A stretch of DNA of 64,000 nucleotides from Candidatus Obscuribacter sp. (GTDB lineage: Bacteria > Cyanobacteriota > Vampirovibrionia > Obscuribacterales > Obscuribacteraceae). The stretch lies in NCBI GenBank assembly GCA_016712465.1, contig JADJQZ010000001.1, positions 434,001-498,000 of the forward strand, in the 5' to 3' direction. Position numbers and translations under genes: made by a program. The number at the start of each line of letters is the position of its first letter. Positions within the stretch are counted from its first letter, which is position 1. Below the pieces are notes generated by a model. That model searched no databases, was not told the origin of the DNA, and saw only the letters and a list, made by a program, of their open reading frames with translations. This document shows positions 35,465 through 43,592 of this stretch, in pieces.

Positions 35465-35860
35465 TTAGTATGCACCGGCACCGGCTTCTGCCACGGCGTG
35501 GTCTTGCTCGCCGCTACCGCCGCTGACCCCCACTGCTCCTACAACCTTACCGTCTTTGAAGAGGGGCACGCCGCCGGCGAAGATCATGATCTTGCCGTCG
35601 TTGGAAGCATTGATACCGAAGAACTGATCGCCCGATTGACTGTGCGAGGCCAGATCTTTGGTGGCTATGTCGAAAGCTCTGGAGGTAAAGGCTTTCTTGA
35701 TGGAAATGTCGATACTGCCGAGCCAGGCGCCGTCCATGCGCACGTGGGCAACCAGATTGCCGCCACCGTCGGCGACGGCAATGTTCATAGGCTGTCCAAT
35801 TTCGGCGGCTTTCTTTTCGGCGGCTGCAATTATTCTTCTTGCGTCGGCTAGCGTTACCAT
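35465..35860 (-). CDS. GlcG/HbpS-family protein (DUF336)
   Basis: 131 residues, matching the family length. Diagnostic features are the N-terminal helix LADARRIIAAAEKKAAEIG, the strand NIAVADGGGNLVAHVRMD, the AWLGSIDISIKKA helix, and the C-terminal GGVPLFKDGKVVGAVGVSGG with the final EQDHAVAEAG. Members include HbpS, a haem-binding secreted regulator, and GlcG, of unclear role. This copy has no signal peptide. It starts at ATG 35860, 29 bp downstream of the L7/L12-like gene in the same direction, so the two may be co-transcribed. Ligand and function are unknown. Confidence 0.88.
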   Translation of the reverse strand: MVTLADARRIIAAAEKKAAEIGQPMNIAVADGGGNLVAHVRMDGAWLGSIDISIKKAFTSRAFDIATKDLASHSQSGDQFFGINASNDGKIMIFAGGVPLFKDGKVVGAVGVSGGSGEQDHAVAEAGAGAY

Positions 35861-35889
35861 GGGTTCTCCTTTAGTTTTTACCAGGCTGT

Positions 35890-36207
35890 CTACATAACAT
35901 CTTTCTTGAGCAATTCTATGGCGTCTTTGGATTCCTTCAGACCCTGTCCCGTGACGCTGCGGTAGTGCTTGATTGCCTCTAGCAGGCGTCCTCGGCGAAT
36001 CAGCATGGTGATTTCATCCAGATCCTGAGCGGGCAAAGCGGCGGCGATTTGCACTGCCGCTCCCGTAGTAATTTGGGTTCGCACGGGCCGGGGACTCTCT
36101 GCTTCTATTCTGGAGAACTGCTTACTCCCGCTTGAGCCAAACTTAGTGCCCACCACGAAGCCAAGAGTGAGGCAGCCGAGAGCGAGGATGATAATGCCGA
36201 TGTCCAT
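35890..36207 (-). CDS. Membrane-anchored protein with ribosomal L7/L12 C-terminal-like domain
   Basis: 105 residues. One N-terminal membrane helix (about 3-22, IGIIILALGCLTLGFVVG) is followed by a Ser/Pro-rich linker. A C-terminal domain (about 62-105) reads like the bL12 C-terminal fold: ITMLIRRGRLLEAIKHYR, then TGQGLKESKDAIELL. The G-x-G-L-K-E-[AS]-K-D-x-[VI]-E signature is strong. It is not the ribosomal stalk protein, which has no membrane helix and a different N-terminal dimer domain. Such tethered L12-like modules are found in several bacteria with no proven role. It starts at ATG 36207. Confidence 0.8.
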   Translation of the reverse strand: MDIGIIILALGCLTLGFVVGTKFGSSGSKQFSRIEAESPRPVRTQITTGAAVQIAAALPAQDLDEITMLIRRGRLLEAIKHYRSVTGQGLKESKDAIELLKKDVM

Positions 36208-36229
36208 GAATCTATCCGTAAATAGTAAT

Positions 36230-36251
36230 GAGGCGCATTGAATGGCGCCTC
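36230..36251 (-). terminator. Possible weak terminator
   Basis: GAGGCGC (36230-36236) pairs with GCGCCTC (36245-36251) between the kinase stop (36313) and the L7/L12-like start (36207). The minus-strand tail is only moderately T-rich. Confidence 0.4.
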
Positions 36252-36312
36252 TATCTAATCGCGACTAGATTATAGCAAGCCTATCGGTCGGAAAGTTTTT
36301 TGCTGTCCAAGG

Positions 36313-38619
36313 TCAATTGCCCAAATTGCCGTTGATGAAGCGAGCTTGTAGTTTCTCTGCATCCTGAGCTCTTTGAAATTCGCTTTCTGAATTTTGTGTG
36401 TTGACAATCTTTAGATTCGGACGGCGCGAGTTGATCTTCGGCAACAAACCGGCATTTTTTGAATAGTCCAGGAGCAGGACTTGCAAGGACGGCAGATTTA
36501 CAATGATTGAATCGGCGTCTGTGGGTAGTTTGGAGGCTCCGAAGGAGAGTTCTTCCAACTTGTGAAGATCGGACAGTAAATTCAACTCATCTCTTTTGAA
36601 AGCGCTGCTTGGTCTAGAAATTCTCAAGATTTTCAGAGAATTGAGCGAGCCGATTTCTAACAGGTCTTGCCTGCTAAGGTCGCATTCCAGAAGGCTTAGT
36701 TCAGTTAGCTTTTGGTAGGAAGCTAGAAGTTTCAGCGGTACCTGGAAGTTCCTTCCACCGTTAAAGCGAAAGGAATGGAGTGATTCCAATAAGCTGGGGA
36801 CCCCGAGGTTTTTGCCGTCGACATTTGCCTCATTGAGGTTTAAGGCCTTAAGTCCACGGTATTTTATTAGAGCTTTACAGGCTGGCTCGTCTTCTCCCTT
36901 GTACTTCGCTATGCTGAGCCCCGAAATTCCCGGTACTAAATGACCACGGTCAATTGTATGGGCCTGGGTACCAGGCGTCCAGAAAAATAGTCCGTACAGG
37001 TCGCCGCTTCGAAAGCGTTTCAAATATTGAATGTTTTTAGCCGTAAAAGCAGTCGGCTGGAAGTATCTTTTGCTGTTCCAATCCATGACCACCTTGCCTT
37101 TCGCTAGTGACCAATCGTAAAGAGTATCATCAGTCATTCGATGAGCGGTTATAGTGCCGAGGCTGACGTCGGCTGGGAAATTGAATTCTATTTTCTCGAC
37201 GCCGCCTTGCTTGAATCTGCGGCTGTACATGGCTCTGTCGCTACTTGAGGCCAATTTGCCTTCGGGGTCTGCCAGGTCAACCCCTGGAATTACCTCTATC
37301 AGACCGACCGAATTGGATAGATCCGGCTCCGTTGAAGCAATCTCCTTTTTTTCTGCCGCATCTGGCTTAGCGGCGACATTGACCTTCTGGACTGTCTTTA
37401 TAGAGTCGGTTGCCCCAATATCCTTCGGCTTAAGCAGGAAGTAGGCGCCGGTGGCTCCTGCCAGAAGCACTACTGCCATAGCGGCAATGCCAAGCTTAAA
37501 ACCCAGTCCGGATGAGGCCGGCGGAATAGTGTACTGCCCGGAGTCTTCCTGAGGAGTGAGTTTAGGCTGAGTCTGCCTGGCTGTGGTTCTGCCTGTTGCA
37601 GACGATGAGGAAGTAGTACGCCCTGCTGTGGCGGAATTGGAAGTGGTGCCGCCGGTGGTATCGTAATTCTGGCGCTGGCTGGTGGCCATGTATGGCAGGA
37701 CTGAGAGATCCTTGCCTTGGAGAGCCAACTCCAGGTCGTGTTTGACGGCTTCCATTGACTGGTAACGTTCCATGGGTTCTTTGGCCAGCATTTTGGCCAC
37801 AATGAATTCCACGCTCTCTGGAAAAGTTTGTCCCCCCGAGGCTTTTGCCAGGGTGGGTGGTGCTGCGGTTTGATGCAAGAGCATGGTTTCGGTGGAACTC
37901 TTGCCGCGAAAGGGCGGTGTGGAGACCAGCGCCTCAAACAATGTGCAACCCAGGGAGTAAATATCCGACCGGCCGTCTACCCTCTGACCCATGGACTGTT
38001 CTGGACTCATGTAATAGGGCGTGCCGAAGACTTCCCCCATTTTTGTCAATTGCTGATTCTGGAGATCTTTGGTTTCGGCCAGTTTGGCGATACCAAAGTC
38101 TACGATTTTCACAAGAGCCCCTGAGGCTTCCTGCTCGTTGAGCACCACTATATTGTGCGGCTTAATGTCTCGGTGTACGATTCCCTTCTTGTGCGCATAA
38201 CCAAGTCCTTCGCAGACTTGAATGAAGAGAGGCAGAGCCTCCGCCACAGAAAGTTGTTCTACCCGGTTCAGTCTGTCAAAGAGCGATTCCCCGCTCAAGA
38301 GATCCATCACATAGAAAGGCAGTCGACCTGCGTGCACACCCAGATTGTAGATCACTACAACATTGGGATGATTCATGCGGGCGATGGCCTGGGCTTCGAT
38401 TTGAAAGCGACGCCAGGAGTTTTCCGTGATCTGGTTTGTGTTTAAGACTTTGAGGGCGTACTCCCTGGGCATCATCTCGTGCTTGGCCCGGTAGACCTCA
38501 CCCATGGCCCCTTCGCCGATGAATGAGAGAATACGGTAGGACTCTCCTATCAGATCGCCTTCTTTGAAGCCGTGCGCGGCGGTTTTCTTCTGGGGTGTGT
38601 CGGTGGAGCCGGTGGACAT
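36313..38619 (-). CDS. Ser/Thr protein kinase with membrane helix and leucine-rich C-terminal region, 768 aa
   Basis: The canonical PknB-like kinase domain spans residues 28-300. Features are the Gly loop GEGAMGEVYRA, Lys57 (ALKVL), HRDIKPHN (149-156, with the normal Lys153), DFG (174-176), and GTPYYMSPEQ. A Ser/Thr/Gln-rich juxtamembrane linker (about 315-370) precedes a single membrane helix (375-396). The outer part ends in leucine-rich-type repeats (about 585-745; for example LESLHSFRFNGG, LTELSLLECDLS, LKILRIS, LEELSFGASKLP). It is probably a transmembrane receptor kinase sensing a protein ligand, which is unusual because bacterial receptor kinases more often carry PASTA, WD40 or TPR regions. 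It starts at ATG 38619. Confidence 0.92.
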   Translation of the reverse strand: MSTGSTDTPQKKTAAHGFKEGDLIGESYRILSFIGEGAMGEVYRAKHEMMPREYALKVLNTNQITENSWRRFQIEAQAIARMNHPNVVVIYNLGVHAGRLPFYVMDLLSGESLFDRLNRVEQLSVAEALPLFIQVCEGLGYAHKKGIVHRDIKPHNIVVLNEQEASGALVKIVDFGIAKLAETKDLQNQQLTKMGEVFGTPYYMSPEQSMGQRVDGRSDIYSLGCTLFEALVSTPPFRGKSSTETMLLHQTAAPPTLAKASGGQTFPESVEFIVAKMLAKEPMERYQSMEAVKHDLELALQGKDLSVLPYMATSQRQNYDTTGGTTSNSATAGRTTSSSSATGRTTARQTQPKLTPQEDSGQYTIPPASSGLGFKLGIAAMAVVLLAGATGAYFLLKPKDIGATDSIKTVQKVNVAAKPDAAEKKEIASTEPDLSNSVGLIEVIPGVDLADPEGKLASSSDRAMYSRRFKQGGVEKIEFNFPADVSLGTITAHRMTDDTLYDWSLAKGKVVMDWNSKRYFQPTAFTAKNIQYLKRFRSGDLYGLFFWTPGTQAHTIDRGHLVPGISGLSIAKYKGEDEPACKALIKYRGLKALNLNEANVDGKNLGVPSLLESLHSFRFNGGRNFQVPLKLLASYQKLTELSLLECDLSRQDLLEIGSLNSLKILRISRPSSAFKRDELNLLSDLHKLEELSFGASKLPTDADSIIVNLPSLQVLLLDYSKNAGLLPKINSRRPNLKIVNTQNSESEFQRAQDAEKLQARFINGNLGN

Positions 38620-38701
38620 AGTGCCTCAGTCGATGTTCAATTCAGGTTCGGAACTGGAGACGCTGTTTCCTTTATGGCTTGCGGGCGCCTGCTGCTCTAA
38701 A

Positions 38702-39712
38702 TTATTCCCACTCCACGGAGCTTATAGCGTTTTCCATGGACTCCAGCTTGCCCCGCTTACGGGCCGTCGTTTTGAGACCATCAAGCTCCTTACAAAGATC
38801 AGCTATTTCCTGGCGGCAGGCTTTCAAGCTCTCAAAAGTTTCAGACGACTTCTCCGGAGCAAAGGCGCCTGTATCTTTGAGAAATTCCGGATCGGCCACA
38901 GGTGCTTCGTTCGGATTAAGTCGACGTTTGGGCATAGTAAGCTTTTTACCGGCCAGGAATTCTTTGGAATTTAGCACCTGGCCTCTGAGCATCCGTCTCA
39001 GGTAAATCCAACGCTGCCCTTCACCCAGCATGCTTTGTTTGCCCAGCGGTGACTTTATGTACTCTTGAAACTGTCCTAGAGTCCACTCTCGAATGGTTTC
39101 CGGTGCTCTGTGGCTGGAGTCGAATTCACGCTCTTCCCCGGACATGCCCATGGGTCTTGCCAGAAGCATTTCTTCTGTGGTCCATTCCTTTTGCGGGCCG
39201 GTGACCGTATGGCTTACCGTCAGACCGTCTTCCGATACGACATCTTTGCCTACTACCACATCTCCGCCGCTGCTACCGGAACTTACGCCCGGTTCCCTTC
39301 CATCGCCTTGGCCGGGATAGTTCGGTTTGCTGCCCGGAGCACTGGCGCCCGGTGCTCCTCCATAGCCGGGCTCGCCGCCGCCGGCATAACCGGGTTCGCT
39401 CACACCGGGTTGACCCGGATAGTCTGCGGCGCCGGTGCCGGGCGGGGATGCTCCGGCGCTGCCGCCGGGAGTGACTCCGCCTGGATTGTCGGAACCGCCT
39501 GAATCTGAGACCGGGCTGTCGCCGGATTGGTTGCTGCTGCCCTCTTCGCCCCGGTTTCCAGGCCAGCCGGGTGGAAACTGTTGCTTCTGGGCTTGCAGGG
39601 CACCGTCAATTTCTTTGCTGCCGCTGCTTGAACAAGCCAGCAGTTGCCCGGCGGAAACCATTGCCAGGGCGATAGTAAGAGCTTTCGAAAGGTGAATATT
39701 GCGGTGTTTCAT
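38702..39712 (-). CDS. Gly/Pro-rich lipoprotein, 336 aa
   Basis: The signal peptide ends in a lipobox (QLLACSSSG), so Cys27 should be lipidated and the protein anchored to a membrane. Residues about 40-165 are low-complexity Gly/Pro/Ser with repeated G-x-PGY and PGQPG motifs, likely an extended stalk. The C-terminal 150 residues are charged and helical (EWTLGQFQEYIKSP, then LKACRQEIADLCKEL). I do not recognise a family. It lies 82 bp upstream of the receptor kinase gene in the same direction, so it could be expressed with it, and an association is possible. It starts at ATG 39712. Confidence 0.8.
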   Translation of the reverse strand: MKHRNIHLSKALTIALAMVSAGQLLACSSSGSKEIDGALQAQKQQFPPGWPGNRGEEGSSNQSGDSPVSDSGGSDNPGGVTPGGSAGASPPGTGAADYPGQPGVSEPGYAGGGEPGYGGAPGASAPGSKPNYPGQGDGREPGVSSGSSGGDVVVGKDVVSEDGLTVSHTVTGPQKEWTTEEMLLARPMGMSGEEREFDSSHRAPETIREWTLGQFQEYIKSPLGKQSMLGEGQRWIYLRRMLRGQVLNSKEFLAGKKLTMPKRRLNPNEAPVADPEFLKDTGAFAPEKSSETFESLKACRQEIADLCKELDGLKTTARKRGKLESMENAISSVEWE

Positions 39713-39825
39713 GACTTTGCACCATCATTTAGTAAAAGATCGGACCGGTGTCGATATTGTGCAGGCTCCATTCATGAAATACCATAGGGATCTCACTATA
39801 AAGCCGTTGTTTGGAAAGGCATAGC

Positions 39826-40392
39826 TTGCCGCATTACCTTAACCTTGCCCTGGTGCCCGAAGATGAGGATTTCGCTTCCTCCTGTCTGGAGTTCGCCAAC
39901 CGGCATTTCGCCGGTATCGCCGATGTTTACTTGCTTGGAGAGAACTGCCTGCCGCATGTGACGCTCTGCCAGTTTCGGGGTGATAGCGAGCGGCTTGGCA
40001 GCCTTAGGTCTGAGTGCGAAAACTCCTTCCCTCACTCATTGGAGCTGAAGCCCACCCATTTCTATATACGCCCCGGACGCGGCCGCCATACGGGGCATCT
40101 CTGGCTGGGCCTGGCCATTGAGCCATCGTCCGAGCTTTTGGAGTGTCAGCGCCGGGCGGTAGCACTGCTTTCTGGGCTTGCCTTTGAAACTCAGACCCCA
40201 GCAAGCGAATATTTCCCGCACCTCAGTATGGCTCGCTGCGGCTCTGAGGCTGAGGTAGGTGCTCTGAGACTGGCCTGGGACAGCAAACTTTTTCAGAAGA
40301 GTTCTTTTAAGGTGGCGCTTGCTCTTTCAAACCCTGATGGGGTCATGCTCAAGACCTTGGGTTGCGCGTCTGATTGGAAGCATCTAAGGTAG
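39826..40392 (+). CDS. 2H phosphoesterase superfamily protein (2'-5' RNA ligase-like)
   Basis: TTG 39826 is chosen because GGAAAGG lies 6 bases upstream; a TTG at 39811 is in frame but would overlap that RBS. The product has 188 residues. The two H-x-[ST] signatures of 2H enzymes are present: LPHVTLCQF (His44, Thr46) and FPHLSMAR (His132, Ser134). The first strand YLNLALVPED is also typical. Family members cleave or form 2',3'-cyclic or 2'-5' phosphate linkages in RNA or nucleotides. The substrate here is not predictable. It is divergent from the lipoprotein gene. Confidence 0.85.
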   Translation: MPHYLNLALVPEDEDFASSCLEFANRHFAGIADVYLLGENCLPHVTLCQFRGDSERLGSLRSECENSFPHSLELKPTHFYIRPGRGRHTGHLWLGLAIEPSSELLECQRRAVALLSGLAFETQTPASEYFPHLSMARCGSEAEVGALRLAWDSKLFQKSSFKVALALSNPDGVMLKTLGCASDWKHLR

Positions 40393-40548
40393 TCTGCTTG
40401 CGACCGGGTAAGATGGCATCTGGAGGTTGCGGCTAAAAGTTGTGAAGGGCGTTCATTATTGAGTTGTGGCGGTTTTATCGGCTAGCTTAGAAAGCTCGAT
40501 AATTCCCGGAATGTTAAAATCCTCAGAGTTTCTTATCGGAATGAGACG

Positions 40549-41226
40549 GTGCGGAAGGTGACGGAGCAGATGGCTAAGAACTCACTCCCTAATTTAATGC
40601 TTACCGCCATCTTCTCGGCGGGTTGCCTGGCTGTTCCCCCTTGCTATGCGCAAATCGAACAAATTGAAGCCAGTGCAATGGAAGCGGAAGCGCTCGATGA
40701 CAAGGAATCAGGGAGGGATGCCGCTTCACTTGAGACCCAGTTCAGCCTGGTAGAGGCCGGACCGGTAGTAGTGGAAGAAGCCGGCACCACGTCTTCTAAG
40801 GCGAAGACAGCCGCCAAGATAGCCCCTAAGCCCTTGCCGGTGCCCACTAGTGCCGCCAAGCCGGCTGCTGCTGCAGCTGCTGCTGCTGCCACTACTTCTG
40901 CTAAAGCCACGGGCAAAGTCGACTTCACCGGACTGGCCGACTACTATCACCACAGCCTCTACGGTAAGAAGACTGCTTCCGGCAAAATTTTGCACAAAGA
41001 GCACATGACTGCCGCGCATCGCACCTTGCCCTTCGGCACCCGGGTGCGGGTGACGAATAAACGCAATGGTGCCTCCTGCGTTGTTGTGATCAACGACCGG
41101 GGGCCCTTTACTAAATCAAAAGTTATCGACCTATCTCATGCTGCGGCCAGTCATCTGGGTATACTCCAGGTAGGAACCGCTCAGGTAGCTTGTACCGTCG
41201 TCGAAAACGAAAGCAAAGAAGAATAA
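40549..41226 (+). CDS. rlpA: RlpA-like septal ring/lytic transglycosylase family protein
   Basis: The frame opens at GTG 40549; GTG 40558 and ATG 40570 are alternative starts. A signal peptide is visible (MLTAIFSAGCLAVPPCYAQ). Residues about 45-120 are an Ala/Lys-rich linker with a nine-Ala run. The double-psi beta-barrel (about 126-217) carries GLADYYHHSLYGKKTASG, TAAHRTLPFGTRVRVTN, VINDRGPF and KVIDLSHAAA, all RlpA signatures, including the conserved Asp of NDRGPF. It is expected in the cell envelope acting on naked glycan strands. No SPOR domain is present. The stop is 5 bp before the next gene, so they form an operon. Confidence 0.9.
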   Translation: MRKVTEQMAKNSLPNLMLTAIFSAGCLAVPPCYAQIEQIEASAMEAEALDDKESGRDAASLETQFSLVEAGPVVVEEAGTTSSKAKTAAKIAPKPLPVPTSAAKPAAAAAAAAATTSAKATGKVDFTGLADYYHHSLYGKKTASGKILHKEHMTAAHRTLPFGTRVRVTNKRNGASCVVVINDRGPFTKSKVIDLSHAAASHLGILQVGTAQVACTVVENESKEE

Positions 41227-41231
41227 CCTCT

Positions 41232-43316
41232 ATGATCAAAAAAGGCGGTATGCAGCTTCGGAATGTGCCGGATATTCCGGTGCTGCACCAATTGCTTTCT
41301 AAAGCCGTGCAAAAGGGTGGCGAAAAACAGTATGCTGCCTGGCGCAATCCGGACAACTTATTGCTTACTCTGGAAGTGGTCAGTACGCTCAAGGAGCGCA
41401 AGCTGATCTGGTCGCTATCGGTTGAGAAGAGCGGCCGCAAAATAGAGCTTTGTCAGTGCGCCGGGCACGATATTCTCATGGTTTACAACCAGGTGAATGC
41501 GGCCGCTCTCAATGCCACCGCCGCTGCTACACGTCCGGATGATAACACGCGTCTCAATCGCACAAAGGAAGCACGCTCGGCTGCTCTGGAGAAATTGCAA
41601 CCAGGCGGCTCTGAACCGAATGTGGTGGCACCGCAGTCGCGCCCTGGCGGCGCGGCTCGTCAGCCGGAGGAGATGCGACCGCAACCGCAACCGGAAGTAC
41701 GCCCTGTGCCGGCTGCAAATCCGCCCAGACAAACTCCCCCACCTCAACCTGCCCGTCCGGCCGCTGCTGCGCAAGAGCCGGCCCGCCCTGCTCAGCCGGA
41801 ACCGGAGCCACCGCGCTCCTACTTCAAGGAGGTAGAACGCCAGCGCTCTCAGCCTGAGATTGCCCCCGTGAAACCCAAGGCGCCGGAGTTCAAGAACGTA
41901 TCTGCTCCCTCTGCCGGCCGACCAGCACCGAGCGGGCCTGCGGGGCAGCCGTCTCAAACACCGCAAGCGCCTCAACCCGCAGAACCTTACCAGCAAACCC
42001 CGCAGCAAAAACCTAACGCGCCGCAAGCAGCGCCGGCACCACTGGCACCACTGGATTCTACCGGCGGTTTCGGGATTCCTGTTATAGGTAATCCAGTTCA
42101 AGTTCCAGTTCAAGCTCAGCCGCCGTCGGCTCCGGTGCAACCGGCGCCCTCCCGACCGGCGGAAGCGCAGGACGTGCCTGAGTCGGGTAGCCTCAAGCAA
42201 ATTTCTCTTGTGAAACTGCTGCGCCTTTATAAGGCTGCAAGAGTATCCGGACGACTACGCCTGGATACGCAGGATGCCGCCGCGGTCATCTATCTGCACG
42301 AGGGTGAAACGCTGCAAGCCCTCATGGGCGAGTTGAAAGGCGATGAGGCGCTTACCGAAATTCTACTCATGAGCGATGGTCAGTTTGTGCTCTCTCGCGG
42401 TATTTCTACAGCCAACGCCGCCCGCAATATTGAAACTCCGCCGGAAGTGCTACTGGCCAATCACAAGCAAATGGCTTACCTGCTCAAGGAATTGCAAGAC
42501 TACGGCATGCAGGCTAACTCTACTTTTGTGAGAAGCGACGCCAGTTTGACCAAGCAGGAGTTCTTGCGGATAGCCTCGCAAGAAGCGCCCATGGACCCGG
42601 AGATTATGTCCAAGCTTTACATAAAGCTTGATGGCAAGCAGACCCTGGCTGAACTGGCTAAAACTGCCGGTCTATCGCGTTTGCGTTTGATTGAAGCTCT
42701 TTATCATATGGTTTCCTTCGAGCTGGTAGATATTTACATGCCGCCTGCAGCACCCAGACAACTGGTGGTGACGCCGAAGAAAATCGATGGAGCCATGATT
42801 CAATCGGTGATGATGAGCTTGCGCCGGGAAGATACAGGGCTCTTTATTTACCCGGCCTTCCTCTATTTTCTGGAAGAAGAGTTCTTCAGAGTGTACCGGG
42901 CACGGGGCACAATGACGGTTATCGTTTTTGAAATGCGCGATGAGGTTAACACCGACGGTGGTGTCAAACGACGCGTCCTGCCCTCCGTTGCTATAGCCGA
43001 TGCCGCCGGTCGAATTGCCGGTCGCAAGCGTCATACGGATGTGGTGGCCCATTACGAAGCCTATGATTATGCGGTGGTGCTGCCGGGCACCGGTAGTGCC
43101 GGTACAAAGGTATTCATCAAGAAGATCATCAAGGCGCTGACCGAAACTCCACTGGCCGGTATGGATGGGCGAAAGCTTGTCATAGCCTTTGGCACTGCCA
43201 CCATTCCGGAAGATTTCACCAATCTAAATTCTATGCTGGGGGCTGCCGAACTTGCCCTTGAGCAGGCTCGCAATCAGGGTAAGGTCTTGGTGCAGTATAG
43301 AGACTTGTTGAGTTAG
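41232..43316 (+). CDS. DUF4388 (PATAN-like) protein with degenerate GGDEF-like domain, 694 aa
   Basis: ATG 41232, 5 bp after the rlpA stop, is the likely start; an open frame extends upstream over rlpA. There is an N-terminal domain of about 100 residues and a long Pro/Gln/Ala-rich linker (about 115-310). A DUF4388/PATAN domain follows (about 318-400, SGSLKQISLVKLLRLYKAAR, then VIYLHEGETLQALMGELKG). A helical winged region (about 430-530) leads to a GGDEF-fold domain (about 545-690). In that domain the signature loop reads HYEAYDYAVVLPGT instead of GG[DE]EF, so diguanylate cyclase activity is unlikely. DUF4388 proteins are signalling adaptors in bacteria with complex regulation. It probably acts as a cytoplasmic signalling scaffold. 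Confidence 0.82.
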   Translation: MIKKGGMQLRNVPDIPVLHQLLSKAVQKGGEKQYAAWRNPDNLLLTLEVVSTLKERKLIWSLSVEKSGRKIELCQCAGHDILMVYNQVNAAALNATAAATRPDDNTRLNRTKEARSAALEKLQPGGSEPNVVAPQSRPGGAARQPEEMRPQPQPEVRPVPAANPPRQTPPPQPARPAAAAQEPARPAQPEPEPPRSYFKEVERQRSQPEIAPVKPKAPEFKNVSAPSAGRPAPSGPAGQPSQTPQAPQPAEPYQQTPQQKPNAPQAAPAPLAPLDSTGGFGIPVIGNPVQVPVQAQPPSAPVQPAPSRPAEAQDVPESGSLKQISLVKLLRLYKAARVSGRLRLDTQDAAAVIYLHEGETLQALMGELKGDEALTEILLMSDGQFVLSRGISTANAARNIETPPEVLLANHKQMAYLLKELQDYGMQANSTFVRSDASLTKQEFLRIASQEAPMDPEIMSKLYIKLDGKQTLAELAKTAGLSRLRLIEALYHMVSFELVDIYMPPAAPRQLVVTPKKIDGAMIQSVMMSLRREDTGLFIYPAFLYFLEEEFFRVYRARGTMTVIVFEMRDEVNTDGGVKRRVLPSVAIADAAGRIAGRKRHTDVVAHYEAYDYAVVLPGTGSAGTKVFIKKIIKALTETPLAGMDGRKLVIAFGTATIPEDFTNLNSMLGAAELALEQARNQGKVLVQYRDLLS

Positions 43317-43410
43317 TTAGTGGACCGCGCCGTCCGGGTGTTTTTGCCAGGCGAGGTCGCGGGTACAAACTTCTAAGTGCTTCGGCGGATTTTCATTTGG
43401 GGACTGCGGA

Positions 43411-43581
43411 GTGGAACAAATTGCCTCCACCATTCTTTTCCGGCTCATGGCCCTGCTCGGCCTGGCCTTGATCTTTGTGCTCTGGAGTTTGTGGTTCGCT
43501 TCATACAAGCTGATTTGCTGGATCGGCTCGCTCCCCACTCATATGCAAATACCTTTACAAGATGTCGGTTATTGCGTGTAA
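43411..43581 (+). CDS. Small membrane protein candidate, 56 aa
   Basis: GTG 43411 to TAA 43581 encodes a product whose residues 7-37 are strongly hydrophobic (ILFRLMALLGLALIFVLWSL), predicting one membrane helix, followed by a short polar tail. GGGG at 43399-43402 is 8 bases upstream of the start. It sits in the gap between the DUF4388 gene and the AbiEi antitoxin gene, reading the same way, and ends 11 bp before the antitoxin start. It may be genuine or a decayed fragment; there is no homology clue. Confidence 0.4.
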   Translation: MEQIASTILFRLMALLGLALIFVLWSLWFASYKLICWIGSLPTHMQIPLQDVGYCV

Positions 43582-43592
43582 TTGGGGATGCT

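Noticed and set aside
41190..41231. Upstream extension of the DUF4388 protein over the rlpA 3' end (MYRRRKRKQRR)
   Set aside because: It is the wrong-frame reading of rlpA codons and lacks an RBS; ATG 41232 gives normal spacing after the rlpA stop.
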